From NCBI GenBank assembly GCA_903858275.1, contig CAIOIC010000065.1, positions 1-64,000 of the forward strand: a stretch of 64,000 bases of DNA, in the 5' to 3' direction. The position numbers and the translations under genes are program-made. This document shows positions 8,171 to 17,836 of the stretch, one piece after another; positions within the stretch are counted from its first letter, which is position 1; each line of letters starts with the position of its first letter. Source of the stretch: an uncultured Verrucomicrobia subdivision 3 bacterium (lineage in GTDB: Bacteria; Verrucomicrobiota; Verrucomicrobiia; Limisphaerales; UBA11358). The notes under the pieces were generated by a model. It worked only from the letters and a program-made list of their open reading frames with translations, had not been told where the DNA came from and searched no databases.

Positions 8171-9709
8171 TTATTCCGATGCGGCTGAATTGCCGGTCGA
8201 GAGGTAACGGAAGCCGGAAGTTTTTCCTTTTGTGACAATATATTTTTGAGCGTTGGTTTCCGTCACCAATTCCCCGGCAATATAAAGATTTTCAAAGATG
8301 ACATTCTTGATATCGCCGGTGCTCGCCGCCGTGACATTCCCGTTGCCATTGAAACTACTGATGCGAACCGGCGCGGCGGATGTCTGGATATTGCGAAAGA
8401 CCATCCCGTCAATCGATCCCAGCCCTTTGTTGAATTTTGGATCGGACGCGAATCCAGAATCCTCTATTTTAATATGCACGCCGAACAACATATAGGGTCT
8501 TTTGTCAAAACGAACGTTTTCGATGGTCATGCCTTTATAAGTGGCGCCATTGTCGTTTTCCAAACCGATGACGGCCTGACTGGTTTTATCAAGCATGCCG
8601 CGCACCCCCCGGTCACAACCGATCACATCCAAGCCCGATACCGTCGCGTTGATTCCCTGCTCCGTGCTGTTCCAGCCCAACATGATCACCTTTCCGCACA
8701 TCTGTTGCCACACGGTATTGTCCTGGAAGAGCATCCCCGGTTTGATGGGCTTCAGCACGTCGTCATTGATCTTAAAAAAACAGTTCGTTATCCGGGAGTT
8801 TTCCCCCAGATAACCGGAGTCCGATTCCATGGCCCAAGACAACATCTTGACATTGTCCACCACCGAACCTTTTCCTCCCGCAACAATCCCCTGATAGCCT
8901 TGCGGCGCATCCAACAGGATGATCCCCTCCACCTTGAGGGATCCGCGCCTGGCCCCGATGAAACTGTTATAGGCTGAATAGCCCGGGATATTGACACCCG
9001 ATAAAATGCCCCGCCCGCGAATGGTCGTCGTGCCGGGGGTTCCGGCCGTCTCCAGGACTCCTTTCACATAAGCTCCGCCCGCCAGATAAACCGTTTTCCC
9101 AACCGCAATTTTTTGGGCCGGACCGTCCTTGATGCCAACGTCATGAATGCCGGGACCGAAATACAGGACATTGGGATCGTTCGGCGAGGGCTCATCCGCT
9201 TCCGGAGGATTGGCAAAAATAAACAATGGATGCCGCGCCTCCCCATCCACCTCGACATAAATATTATCCGGTTTGGCCAGTGGAATTGAAATGGTGTTGC
9301 CGCTCACGGAAGCCTTCAGATGTTTTGACAGCGGGTGAACCACCACCGAGGAAATGCCGGCCGGTCGCAAAGGCATTTTGATCTGCACCAACACCTCACC
9401 ACCAAACGAAAACGTGGTGAAGTGGTTATCCAGCGTCATTAAGGATCGATCGAATGGATACCGGAGATCGTTGTTGGTGTCGGCATAAACATACGATGAA
9501 TGGCCGCTACCGGCCTGATAAACTGTCACTTCGTAACGGTCAGAGCGATACTGGTTGTTGGGCAAGGGCGGATAAACGGCCACGCCGCCGCCATGTGTCC
9601 GGGCTGGCGATATATCAGCAGCGCCAGCTGAAACGTTGCAGTTGGATATTAAAAGAACAAACAGGCTCAATAAAACAAACCGGGATTTTCCATTCAGCTT
9701 AAGGTTCAT
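8171..9709 (-). CDS. secreted beta-helix glycosidase, GH49-like
   Basis: 512 residues. Signal peptide about 1-29. Residues about 30-185 look like an N-terminal beta-sandwich (YEVTVYQAGSGHSSYVYAD), followed by VLYFGPGIHDVG and a parallel beta-helix to about 490. The KINDDVLK segment (Asp316/Asp317) resembles the paired-Asp catalytic motif of clan GH-N (GH28/GH49), and the sandwich-plus-helix order is that of GH49 dextranase-like enzymes. True substrate is unknown; a pectin- or fucan-active relative is possible. It is the gene bracketed by the ~115-bp direct repeats and may have arrived as a cassette. Family call is moderate, the fold call strong. Confidence 0.65.
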   Translation of the reverse strand: MNLKLNGKSRFVLLSLFVLLISNCNVSAGAADISPARTHGGGVAVYPPLPNNQYRSDRYEVTVYQAGSGHSSYVYADTNNDLRYPFDRSLMTLDNHFTTFSFGGEVLVQIKMPLRPAGISSVVVHPLSKHLKASVSGNTISIPLAKPDNIYVEVDGEARHPLFIFANPPEADEPSPNDPNVLYFGPGIHDVGIKDGPAQKIAVGKTVYLAGGAYVKGVLETAGTPGTTTIRGRGILSGVNIPGYSAYNSFIGARRGSLKVEGIILLDAPQGYQGIVAGGKGSVVDNVKMLSWAMESDSGYLGENSRITNCFFKINDDVLKPIKPGMLFQDNTVWQQMCGKVIMLGWNSTEQGINATVSGLDVIGCDRGVRGMLDKTSQAVIGLENDNGATYKGMTIENVRFDKRPYMLFGVHIKIEDSGFASDPKFNKGLGSIDGMVFRNIQTSAAPVRISSFNGNGNVTAASTGDIKNVIFENLYIAGELVTETNAQKYIVTKGKTSGFRYLSTGNSAASE

Positions 9710-9897
9710 GGTGATTGGGGGGTAGTTTTGCGATTATCTGTTTGTTCCATGGTTTTTCAAGTTTGATTCATCATTATTCGATTAGCACACCCGGTTCCTC
9801 TGCTGCCGGGGCGGCTCGTCGGCATTTGAAGGTATAAACACTTTTTGGTTTTCGTGGGGACACCTGCGCTCGTTTGGTGAAGCGGGCTTAACTTGTT

Positions 9898-9969
9898 TTA
9901 ATCCACCAAATCTTTTTCAATCTGCTCCAAGGATTTCCCCTTCGTTTCCGGCAGCTTGGCGAAGAGGTG
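9898..9969 (-). pseudogene. 3'-terminal remnant of an MFS sugar-porter gene, copy 2
   Basis: Minus-strand reading ends PETKGKSLEQIEKDLVD with a TAA stop at 9898-9900. Seven of the last 68 bases differ from the intact gene at 11494, so this copy is more diverged than copy 1. It lies downstream of the intact beta-helix gene and upstream of the GH49-like gene. The 284 bases between those two genes (9710-9993) contain this remnant and nothing else recognised. Confidence 0.85.
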
Positions 9970-10014
9970 AAAGCCCCGGCCTCCGGGCCTTAACTAGGGT
10001 TTGAATTCATATGC
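9898..10014. repeat. ~115-bp direct repeat, right copy
   Basis: Right-hand partner of 7886-8000. It comprises the MFS 3' remnant, a GC-rich hairpin (about 9974-9989, CCCGG/CCGGG arms) and the last codons (YEFKP stop) of the intact beta-helix gene at 9994-11466. Confidence 0.75.
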
Positions 10015-11466
10015 GCCAATCGTGGGATGACTTCCGCGGGCTTTCTCAAACAGGTCATCTTTAACCTCGGCGATTGTCTTTGCACGACCAATGGCTGGCG
10101 AGCCATCCATCAATTTGAAATAATCCGGTGTGAGTTGTCCCGCGCCGGTCGCTCCGGTTCTGGCCAATTTGGGGTTTCCAATGATGTCGCCGGGGCCCGC
10201 TACTTGGGGCGACGGCTTTTCGGACCAGAGGTTATGGGAGAAATGCAATTCCGGGTCAGCCACCACATCATCCAGCCGGCCACCCGGCTCCTGCACAAAC
10301 AAGTTGTTTTCAATCCGGGTATTCTGATGCGCCCCCTTCCCGATGTTGAAGTTTGCCACGGTGGGCCGGGCCGGGTCGGGGTCCCAGCTGTTGACGAAGG
10401 TGTTATACGCGATCAGACAGCCCTGCAAGCCGGTGGGGTGAACGAGTTCGGATTGCTGAAGCGGCTTGGAGAATCTGCCGCCCAAGTCCAGATTCACATA
10501 TTTGAAGTTGCCGCGGCAGCCGATGACGATGTTGTTATAAATCTGGACGTTGGTGGACCAGGCGCTGCGGCCGCGGGCGGCAACTTCGTCGCAAAACACG
10601 ATGCCGCGGGCGATGCGATTGTTGACTTTGGCCGCCTGCAGTTCCGGCAGGTGCGCGTTGACCGCGCGGGCCACAGGAGATTGAGGGGTGTTGTAAACCA
10701 AGTTGCGCCGCACAACCGAATTGGGGGTGTCCGAGGTGTAGAGGTTCACCGACCAGTTGTCATAGACCACATTGTCTTCGATGAGGGTGTCATAGGCTTC
10801 GTAGGTGTCGAGGCCCTCCCCCCAATTATCATGGACTTTGTTGTGGCGCAGGATCGTGCCGTGCGGGGCGCGGGCGGCGCACAGGCCGGTTCCCCAGTTC
10901 TTCCCCGCAATCGCATTCCGGGCGTTTTCGTTCTCGCAGACATTCCACCAGACATCGCAATACTCCACGATGTTGGAATAGCCCTTCCCGCTGACCTTGA
11001 TGCCCTCGTTGTAATTGTGGTGGGAAAAGACGTTGGACACGCAATCATAGCTGCCGGTCACGGATATCCCGGGGCCAGTCGAGTATCTGACTTCCAGCCC
11101 GCTTAGTAAGATGTGGTTGCCGCTTAGGACGACCAAATTATGGGGAACCTTGGCGGTTTGGGTGCGGTTCCCGCCTTCAATGACCGGAACTTCGTTCGGA
11201 TAGGCCAGAATTTTGATGGGCTGTGTGGCCGTGCCGGAAACCGCCACAGCAATGGCTTGATTGCGGTAGATGCCGCCGCGCAGATACAACCTGTCCCCCG
11301 GAGCTTTCAGCTGGGCCACGCCTTTTTTCAGGGACTTGAACGGATGCCCGATGGCTCCGGAAAGGGAAACGTCATCACCCGTCGGGGACACATAATAATC
11401 GGCCGCCTGACTGGCAAGCTGCGCCGCCAGCACGAATTGGGCTAGGAATATCGCTATGGTTTTCAT
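9994..11466 (-). CDS. secreted right-handed parallel beta-helix protein
   Basis: 490 residues from ATG at 11466 (MKTIAIFLAQFVLAAQLASQAA is a clean signal peptide; the ATG at 11475 adds only MTP). The mature start ADYYVSPTGDDVSLSGAIGHPF is the DUF1565-type opening of secreted beta-helix proteins, followed by repeated coils such as SVVRRNLVYNTPQSP and VSNVFSHHNYNEGIKVSG. The C-terminus GSPAIGRAKTI...HPTIGAYEFKP is a common cap of this group. Such proteins include polysaccharide lyases and glycosidases, but no catalytic signature is recognisable, so no family is assigned. It follows the MFS porter by 27 bases and is probably cotranscribed. Its last codons recur at 7981-8004. Confidence 0.82.
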   Translation of the reverse strand: MKTIAIFLAQFVLAAQLASQAADYYVSPTGDDVSLSGAIGHPFKSLKKGVAQLKAPGDRLYLRGGIYRNQAIAVAVSGTATQPIKILAYPNEVPVIEGGNRTQTAKVPHNLVVLSGNHILLSGLEVRYSTGPGISVTGSYDCVSNVFSHHNYNEGIKVSGKGYSNIVEYCDVWWNVCENENARNAIAGKNWGTGLCAARAPHGTILRHNKVHDNWGEGLDTYEAYDTLIEDNVVYDNWSVNLYTSDTPNSVVRRNLVYNTPQSPVARAVNAHLPELQAAKVNNRIARGIVFCDEVAARGRSAWSTNVQIYNNIVIGCRGNFKYVNLDLGGRFSKPLQQSELVHPTGLQGCLIAYNTFVNSWDPDPARPTVANFNIGKGAHQNTRIENNLFVQEPGGRLDDVVADPELHFSHNLWSEKPSPQVAGPGDIIGNPKLARTGATGAGQLTPDYFKLMDGSPAIGRAKTIAEVKDDLFEKARGSHPTIGAYEFKP

Positions 11467-11493
11467 GGGTGTCATTGCCAGAAGATTAGCGTC

Positions 11494-12915
11494 TCAGTCC
11501 ACCAGGTCTTTTTCAATCTGCTCCAGGGTTTTCCCCTTCGTTTCCGGCAGTTTGGCGAAGATGAACAGGAAGCCCGCCACACAGATCGCCGCATAGAGCC
11601 AGAAGGTTCCCGCCGGCCCCAGCTTCGCGTTCAGGATGGGAAACGTGTAGGTCAGCAGAAAGCATGCGATCCACAGCGCGCTCACCGCCACGGACATCGC
11701 CGCGCCGCGGATGCGGTTCGGGAAAATCTCCGAGATGACCACCCACGTCACCGGCGCCAGCGACATGGCGTAGCAGCCGATCGCCGCCAGCACCAGCAGC
11801 AGCACCGGCAAACCCTGGACATGCTGCGCGTAACAGAATCCCATCACCGTGTAGATGACCGCCAGCCCCGCCGCGCCCAGCAACATCAGCGGCCGACGCC
11901 CGGCGCGGTCCACCGTGCCCAGCGCCACGAACGTGAACAGCAGGTTCACCGAGCCGGTCCAGGCGATATTTTTCAGCACGGTGGAAATGTCGTAGCCCGC
12001 CGCACGGAAAATCTCCTCGGCGTAGTTGAAGATGGAATTGATGCCGCACCATTGCTGGAACACCGCCAGCCCCACGCCCAGCACGAGCACCTTCCTCATC
12101 CTCGGCTCCAGCAGGTCGCGGAAGCGCACGTGCTGGATTTCCTCGCTGGCCAAAGTGGATTTGATTTCAGCGGTGGCCGCCGCGGCATAGGCTTCACCGC
12201 CGATCTTTTTCAAAATGGCCTGAGCCTCTTCCGCCCGGCCGTTCTTGGCCAGCCAGCGCGGACTTTCCGGCACCAGAAACATCCCGATGAAAAACAAGAC
12301 GCTCGGCGCCGCCGTCAGGCCGAACATCCAGCGCCAGCCCGACTGGCCGAACCAGGAGTTCTTGATGAATTCATCCGTCGCGCCGGCCGGCAGGTTGCGG
12401 ACGAGCCACCAGTTGATCAATTGCGCCGCCAGCACGCCGACGACGATGGTAAGCTGGTTGATGGCGACCAGCTTGCCGCGCATCTGCGCCGGGGCTACTT
12501 CCGAGATATACATCGGCGACAGACTGGAGGCGAGGCCGATGGCCACCCCGCCCAGCATACGCCAGGCGATGAACACGGAAAAATTATGCGCCAGCGCGTT
12601 GCCCACCGAGGTCACGGCAAATATCACCGCCGCGAGAATCAGCGGCCGCTTGCGCCCGAACTTGTCACTCAAGGCGCCCGCCGCCAGCGAGCCGACCAGG
12701 CAGCCGATGAGCGCGCAACTGTTCGCCCAGCCGATCTGCGCCTCGCTGGTCAGTTCGAAATAGCGCTGGAAGAACGGCTTCGCGCCGCCGATGACGACCC
12801 AGTCCCAGCCGAACAGCAATCCGCCCATCGCGGCGACGGACGAGATGAGCCAGATGTAGCCGAGGTTGATTTGCGCCTTCAGGTTGGAAGCGTCAGTCGG
12901 GCTATGAGTGATCAT
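11494..12915 (-). CDS. MFS sugar porter (XylE/GLUT type)
   Basis: 473 residues, about 12 membrane segments. Sugar-porter signatures are present: GLLFGWDWVVIGGAKPFF in helix 1, DKFGRKRPLI between helices 2 and 3, SPMYISEVAPAQMRGKLV, PESPRWLAKNGR before the central loop, GRRPLMLLG, and the C-terminal PETKGKTLEQIE. These transporters import hexoses, pentoses or deoxyhexoses across the inner membrane, usually with protons. In this operon it would bring in sugars released by the secreted glycosidases. It lies 18 bases after the GH2 stop (minus strand). Its final ~70 bases are duplicated twice downstream. Confidence 0.95.
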   Translation of the reverse strand: MITHSPTDASNLKAQINLGYIWLISSVAAMGGLLFGWDWVVIGGAKPFFQRYFELTSEAQIGWANSCALIGCLVGSLAAGALSDKFGRKRPLILAAVIFAVTSVGNALAHNFSVFIAWRMLGGVAIGLASSLSPMYISEVAPAQMRGKLVAINQLTIVVGVLAAQLINWWLVRNLPAGATDEFIKNSWFGQSGWRWMFGLTAAPSVLFFIGMFLVPESPRWLAKNGRAEEAQAILKKIGGEAYAAAATAEIKSTLASEEIQHVRFRDLLEPRMRKVLVLGVGLAVFQQWCGINSIFNYAEEIFRAAGYDISTVLKNIAWTGSVNLLFTFVALGTVDRAGRRPLMLLGAAGLAVIYTVMGFCYAQHVQGLPVLLLVLAAIGCYAMSLAPVTWVVISEIFPNRIRGAAMSVAVSALWIACFLLTYTFPILNAKLGPAGTFWLYAAICVAGFLFIFAKLPETKGKTLEQIEKDLVD

Positions 12916-12933
12916 GATTGGTTTGGAGAATGA

Positions 12934-15786
12934 TTATTTCGATTGTCTGCCAGTGAATCCAGCATTGGTTTTCACCATCAGGCTTTGGATTTCACCGGCC
13001 GTGAGCGAAATTTTGGGCGCGAATTTTTTCGAGGCCATATAGCCCAGCAAGCTGGCCCGCATCTGCCGCGACACGGGATCGGCGCCGCCAGCGGTGAGGT
13101 CAAAGCCGCACACGACGATTTTGCCCGCCCCCACCCTGCCCTCGATCACCAGCCCCAGCGGCCGCACCGTGACCCAATCATCAATGACGCGCACCACCGG
13201 CTCGACGCCCTTCGGCAGCAAATCCAGCCGGAGCGCGCCGGCGCGGTGGATGAGATACCACCACTGCCAGTTGCTGAAATCATCGGAGGGAAACGCGGCG
13301 AGCGCTGGATGTTTCGGGTCGCACAAAATGCCGAGGGTCGTGGGCGCCTGGCGTTTGGTCCAGGCGGTGTTCCAAAAGATGCTGGAGAAACCGAGCTTCA
13401 CAGGGTCAATGTCGTAATTGCCCACCTGCTGACCGGGAATCGTCAGCAACACTTTGCCGCCGGATTGCAGCCTTTGCTGCGCGTCATCGTCGAATGTTGA
13501 AGTCACGAGAATATCATCCGGTTCGGCGGGCAAGGTCGCGGGATAAATCCAAACATCCCAGTCGTTTTCATACTTCGTGCCCGCCACCCCGACGACGAGC
13601 CGGTATTTTTCCGGCGCCGCTGCGCCTTTCAAATCCAGGCTGACATGGCCAAGCCGGTTGCTGTTTCCAACCGCGATGGTTTGGGCCGGCAGTTCACCGC
13701 GCGCGAAAACTTTTCCATCGGCGGCAACCAGTTTCCAATTCACGACCGCGTCCGCCAGCGGCGCCGCCCCGAAATTGGCGAGTTCCAGGTCGGCTTCTAG
13801 TTTTTCGGAGGCGACAAACACGCGTTTGGGCAAACGCGCCAGCGGGACGATGGCATTGCAAAAGCGCCTGAATGCTTTCGCCGTCACGTAACCTTTTTCA
13901 TCCCAGAACGGATCCAGCACCCCGACCAGCGCCGTGCCCTGACCGGGAAAATCATTCAGCCCGAGCAGTTCAAAACCGCCCATGCCCGGCGTGCGCAAGG
14001 CCGATTCAATCTCCTCCTTGTAGCACAAGGCCTGCAATTTGCCCGACGCCTGCAGGAATTGTTTGGCCAGGCTACCCATGCCCGCTGCATCCAGAAAATC
14101 GCGGAAGATCTCAAAGTTTTTCGCCTTGAGATAGCCGGTGTATTTCGGGATTTCATCAAAATTCGGATAGACACACCACTGGCCGATTTCATGGCTGACC
14201 ACCGGAACCTTCCGCTTGGAAATATAATCGCGATAGTCGGTGACGGTTTCCGGCGGACGGGCATTGATGCGCGACTTGAGTCCTTCGCCCCAGCCCTGAA
14301 CCCGCGGCTGCGGCACGAGGTGAAACTGGTTTTCGGAAATTTCCGGCCACCCGGCTCCGCTCGTCCACAACCGCCGCGAATCGAGCGTTTTGAAATGCGC
14401 GACATACTGGGCGAGGTAATTCGCGGAGCTCTTGCCGCTCGGCTCATTGCCGTGGGTCATCAACACAAACGACGGGTGATTGCCATAGGCCTTGAGAATG
14501 CGGTCCGTCTCGGCATAAACCCACTGATCCACCGGCTTGCCGTCGCCAATGGTCGTGGATTGGTTGGGCCAGCAGGTCTCGACCTGGAGATACATGCCGT
14601 GTTCGTCCGCCGCCTGAAACGCCGCCTCCGGCGGACAGTAGGAATGAAAGCGCAGCAGGTTCAGGCCGCAGGCTTTCGCCACGCCGATGAGGCGTTTCCA
14701 TTCAGCCACCTCCGTCGGCGGATGGCCGGTTTTGGGGAAGACCGCGCACTCCAGCGTGCCGCGGAAAAACGCCGGGCGGCCATTGATGAGAAATTTTGGC
14801 CCGACAGTGGAAATGTTCCGCAAACCAAAAGTGACTTCACGCACATCGCGTTCCGGCGACTGCAATACCAGCGTCAGGCGTTGCCGCGCCGGATGAAACT
14901 CATCCCACAACGGCGCAGCTTTGCCCAATACCACCTCCAAGGAAGCCTCGCCGCCGCGCGCATCCCAATTGATGGGCACGGTTTGCTGGCCGACGGATAG
15001 GGTTCCCGACCCCGGTTTGCCGGTGCAATTGCCCACCTGGATTTTCACCAAAACCGACTTTCGCTCAATGTCCGGATAGGCCTGCACGTCCGCCAGCCAG
15101 ACCGGCGGCGTCGCGCGCAACTCAATCCTGCCCACGATCCCATTCCAATTTCCCTGCGTGTGGTCGGTGATGCCGTGCGAGTTCTCGCCGATGTCCACGA
15201 TGCGGCGGTTGTCCACACGGATGCTGACGGTATGCCGGCCGGGCGCGAGCTGGCCGAGGTCGTATTCGTGGGGCGTCGAAAGCGACTGGTTCGTGCCGAT
15301 CAGTTTACCGTCCACCCAAACGCGCGTCTCCCAGTGGGCGCGCTCGAGGAAGAGCACGATGCGTTTCCCCTGCCAGTCTTTCGGCACCTCAAAGTCGCGC
15401 TGAAACCAGGCGGCACCCGCGTAGCTTTTTTCCGGCTGAAGCCAGAACGGGATTTTCACATTTCCCGGCGAGCGATACTTCGCATATTGCGGCGCGGTGA
15501 ACCACGACTTGTCCACGATCCCGCCAGCCCACTCTGTGCCCACCGTCACCTCGTCGCCGACGCCCTGGGCAGTCAGCGTTCCCGGCAGCTTGATCTGGTC
15601 GGGCAAAGCGCGCTCGAACCATTTCTGGCCGATGCCAGCATCCGCGCGGTCGAGCTTAAACCGCCACTGGCCGGCCAGGGAAATATCCTGCCGCCCGGCG
15701 GCCGCAGCATTAAGGCAACCGAAAGCCGCCAGCAGAACCAGACTAAAAAGTTGTCGGGCAAGGTTGAGGTTAAATAATATTTTCAT
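12934..15786 (-). CDS. secreted glycoside hydrolase family 2 protein
   Basis: 950 residues from ATG at 15786, which opens a signal peptide (MKILFNLNLARQLFSLVLLAAFG). The open frame extends to 15969, but that part overlaps the upstream GH27 gene and reads as non-coding. Domains: N-terminal jelly-roll sugar-binding domain (about 35-220), immunoglobulin-like domain, TIM barrel with LMTHGNEPSG (acid/base Glu) and PVVSHEIGQW (nucleophile Glu), then a C-terminal Rossmann-like glutamine-amidotransferase-type region (DDILVTSTFDDDAQQRL...GAGKIVVCGFDL). Specificity (beta-galactosidase, glucuronidase or another) is not evident. It starts 10 bases after the GH27 stop in the same operon. Confidence 0.9.
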   Translation of the reverse strand: MKILFNLNLARQLFSLVLLAAFGCLNAAAAGRQDISLAGQWRFKLDRADAGIGQKWFERALPDQIKLPGTLTAQGVGDEVTVGTEWAGGIVDKSWFTAPQYAKYRSPGNVKIPFWLQPEKSYAGAAWFQRDFEVPKDWQGKRIVLFLERAHWETRVWVDGKLIGTNQSLSTPHEYDLGQLAPGRHTVSIRVDNRRIVDIGENSHGITDHTQGNWNGIVGRIELRATPPVWLADVQAYPDIERKSVLVKIQVGNCTGKPGSGTLSVGQQTVPINWDARGGEASLEVVLGKAAPLWDEFHPARQRLTLVLQSPERDVREVTFGLRNISTVGPKFLINGRPAFFRGTLECAVFPKTGHPPTEVAEWKRLIGVAKACGLNLLRFHSYCPPEAAFQAADEHGMYLQVETCWPNQSTTIGDGKPVDQWVYAETDRILKAYGNHPSFVLMTHGNEPSGKSSANYLAQYVAHFKTLDSRRLWTSGAGWPEISENQFHLVPQPRVQGWGEGLKSRINARPPETVTDYRDYISKRKVPVVSHEIGQWCVYPNFDEIPKYTGYLKAKNFEIFRDFLDAAGMGSLAKQFLQASGKLQALCYKEEIESALRTPGMGGFELLGLNDFPGQGTALVGVLDPFWDEKGYVTAKAFRRFCNAIVPLARLPKRVFVASEKLEADLELANFGAAPLADAVVNWKLVAADGKVFARGELPAQTIAVGNSNRLGHVSLDLKGAAAPEKYRLVVGVAGTKYENDWDVWIYPATLPAEPDDILVTSTFDDDAQQRLQSGGKVLLTIPGQQVGNYDIDPVKLGFSSIFWNTAWTKRQAPTTLGILCDPKHPALAAFPSDDFSNWQWWYLIHRAGALRLDLLPKGVEPVVRVIDDWVTVRPLGLVIEGRVGAGKIVVCGFDLTAGGADPVSRQMRASLLGYMASKKFAPKISLTAGEIQSLMVKTNAGFTGRQSK

Positions 15787-15796
15787 AGATTTTCTC

Positions 15797-17836
15797 CTAT
15801 TTCGCCGGGCTGGCCGAACGCAACCGCAACAGCACCACGCCGTGGCGCGGCACCGTGGCTTTGAACTGGCCGTCAAATTTGCCCAAGTCTTTCTGCCGCC
15901 AGAGATCGCGAACAATTTGCTTTCCGGCCACGCCGACATCGCTCCACTTTGCAACAATGCTCGCCGCAACCTCGCCGCGGTTGCAGAGGCCGACGGCCTG
16001 GCTGCCGTCTTCCAGGTTCTTCACCATCAGAAAGGTCTCCGGCGTCAGCGGCACCACGCGCGCACATTCGCCGAGGGAATCCTGATCCACCGCGATGACT
16101 TCCGGATTGCAGAGCACGTTGAGGGTAAAGTCATCGAGCCGGCTCATGTCGCCGCTGAAGAAAAGCGGCGCGGCGCTCAGACACCAGAGCGACATGAACG
16201 AATACTGCTCGGTCGGCGTCAGCGGACACGGCTTCGGCTCGCCGCCACCGCGCGCATCGCCGATATAACCGATCTGGATGTAGTCGGGATCATTCCACGC
16301 GCCGGGCTTCGACCACTCGCGGTATTGGGCATTCTTCAATGCCACGGCAAAGATGCGGTTCAACTCCGCGCCCAAGTCATCGGCGGTCCGCCACGAGTGG
16401 CCGCCGACCTCCGCGCCCCATTTCCAGACTTCGCCCAGACCGTATTGGCAAAGGTTGAAAACGATATCGCGTGGCTGCTGTTTCAGAATGCCGCCCATCA
16501 GCCGATAAGGATGCTGATAGGCTTCCAAGTTGGGTGCCTTCTTGCCAAAAAGCGGAATGACTTTGGCCTTCGGATCGCCGCCTTCAGCGATGTGGCCGTA
16601 GGAACACCAATCGTACTTCAGAAAATCAAAACCCCAATCGGCGAACTGCCTGGCGTCCTGCTCCTCATGCTGATAGGCGCCGCAAAACCCGCCGCAGGTG
16701 AGCGGGCCGGGCGAAGTGTAGATGCCGGCCTTGAGTCCTTGGGCATGGATGTAATCCGTCAGCGCGCGCATGTCGGGGAAATGTTTATTGGGCAGGATAT
16801 TGCCCGCCGCGTCGCGAAACGGCCCGACCCGAAGCGGATCCGGCGAACGCTTGGCGTCCTCCGGCGCGTTCATCCAGCAATCGTCAATGTTCACGTAGGC
16901 GTAGCCCGCGTCGGCCATGCCGGTCTTCACCATCACGTCGGCAGCTTCGCGCATCATCGCATCCGTGACGCGGTTGTAGTGGGCATACCAATGGTTCCAG
17001 CCCATCGGCGGCGTCAGCGCCAGCGTATCGCCGCTGACAATCTTCAGCGTGCGCGTCGCGACACCGTGCCGGTTCTGCGCGCGCAAAGTCACGGTGTGCG
17101 TGCCGCGCCCGGGCGCAGCGCCGGTGATGATGCCATTGGTCGGGTCGAGATGGAGGCTCGCGGGCAAAGCCTCGGCAGCAAACTGCATCGGCCGGTCGCC
17201 GGTCGCCGGGATGCGATAGATGAACGGGTTGCCCGGCCGGCAGCCATAAACTTTCGGGCCGTTGAGGCGCGGTTCGCGCGGCGGCTTCGGCGTGAGGATG
17301 ACGGCGTCCTCCTGCGGAGCGTTGACCGTGTGCGGCTTCGCTCCCGACACCACGAAGCGCGGCTCCGCCCAGTCGGCGTGGTTGAATTTATTGTTCTCGC
17401 CCGCGTGATCCACCATCAACAACAGCGAGCGCACGCCCTTGAGCCGGACATCCACCATCCTGGCCGGTTGACCATTCGTCATCACACCCGACTCCCAAAG
17501 CTTCTTGCCGTCGCCAAAGATGCTGAACACGACCGCCGCCGCCGCATTACCGGCTGCATCATCCACGCCCACCGACGCCAGAAATTTTTCCGTGCGACCA
17601 TCCAGTTCCAGCCAGAGCGTGCTCAGCGCGCGCGTGCCGATGCCGCGCTCGAACTTCTGCCCGCCGATGGACAGCGGCTTGCCATTGAAGGATTGGTCGG
17701 TCTTCGGCCTGGCCCAGCCCTCGAAGTGCAGATGGCTGAGGTTAAGCTGCGTGAGCGAGACCGTTTCCGCCGCACGCGATGCGCCCAACGGGATCAATGC
17801 GGCACAGATGATTAATAGAACGATGTGTTTTTTCAT
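15797..17836 (-). CDS. alpha-galactosidase GH27 with N-terminal NPCBM domain
   Basis: 679 residues. Signal peptide 1-22. Residues about 25-165 are an NPCBM (galactose-binding-like) domain: KFERGIGTRALSTLWLELDG and FSIFGDGKKLWESGVM. An immunoglobulin-like putative-Ig stretch follows (about 190-268). The GH27 catalytic domain starts at LTPPMGWNHWYAHYN with YVNIDDCWM, FLKYDWCSYGH (Asp409, nucleophile) and AWNDPDYIQIG (acid/base Asp). It cleaves terminal alpha-galactosyl residues with retention. Its start overlaps the stop of the DUF5107-TPR gene by four bases (ATGA), so the two are coupled. Assignment is firm. Confidence 0.95.
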   Translation of the reverse strand: MKKHIVLLIICAALIPLGASRAAETVSLTQLNLSHLHFEGWARPKTDQSFNGKPLSIGGQKFERGIGTRALSTLWLELDGRTEKFLASVGVDDAAGNAAAAVVFSIFGDGKKLWESGVMTNGQPARMVDVRLKGVRSLLLMVDHAGENNKFNHADWAEPRFVVSGAKPHTVNAPQEDAVILTPKPPREPRLNGPKVYGCRPGNPFIYRIPATGDRPMQFAAEALPASLHLDPTNGIITGAAPGRGTHTVTLRAQNRHGVATRTLKIVSGDTLALTPPMGWNHWYAHYNRVTDAMMREAADVMVKTGMADAGYAYVNIDDCWMNAPEDAKRSPDPLRVGPFRDAAGNILPNKHFPDMRALTDYIHAQGLKAGIYTSPGPLTCGGFCGAYQHEEQDARQFADWGFDFLKYDWCSYGHIAEGGDPKAKVIPLFGKKAPNLEAYQHPYRLMGGILKQQPRDIVFNLCQYGLGEVWKWGAEVGGHSWRTADDLGAELNRIFAVALKNAQYREWSKPGAWNDPDYIQIGYIGDARGGGEPKPCPLTPTEQYSFMSLWCLSAAPLFFSGDMSRLDDFTLNVLCNPEVIAVDQDSLGECARVVPLTPETFLMVKNLEDGSQAVGLCNRGEVAASIVAKWSDVGVAGKQIVRDLWRQKDLGKFDGQFKATVPRHGVVLLRLRSASPAK

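Noticed and set aside
7981-8238. 85-residue minus-strand frame as a gene
   Set aside because: Only its last few codons match a known protein end (beta-helix remnant YEFKP); the rest is out of frame with anything recognisable and overlaps the GH49-like gene's 3' end.
15787-15969. 61-residue N-terminal extension of the GH2 gene
   Set aside because: It overlaps the GH27 coding region and has Cys/Arg-rich non-coding character; ATG 15786 starts the signal peptide.
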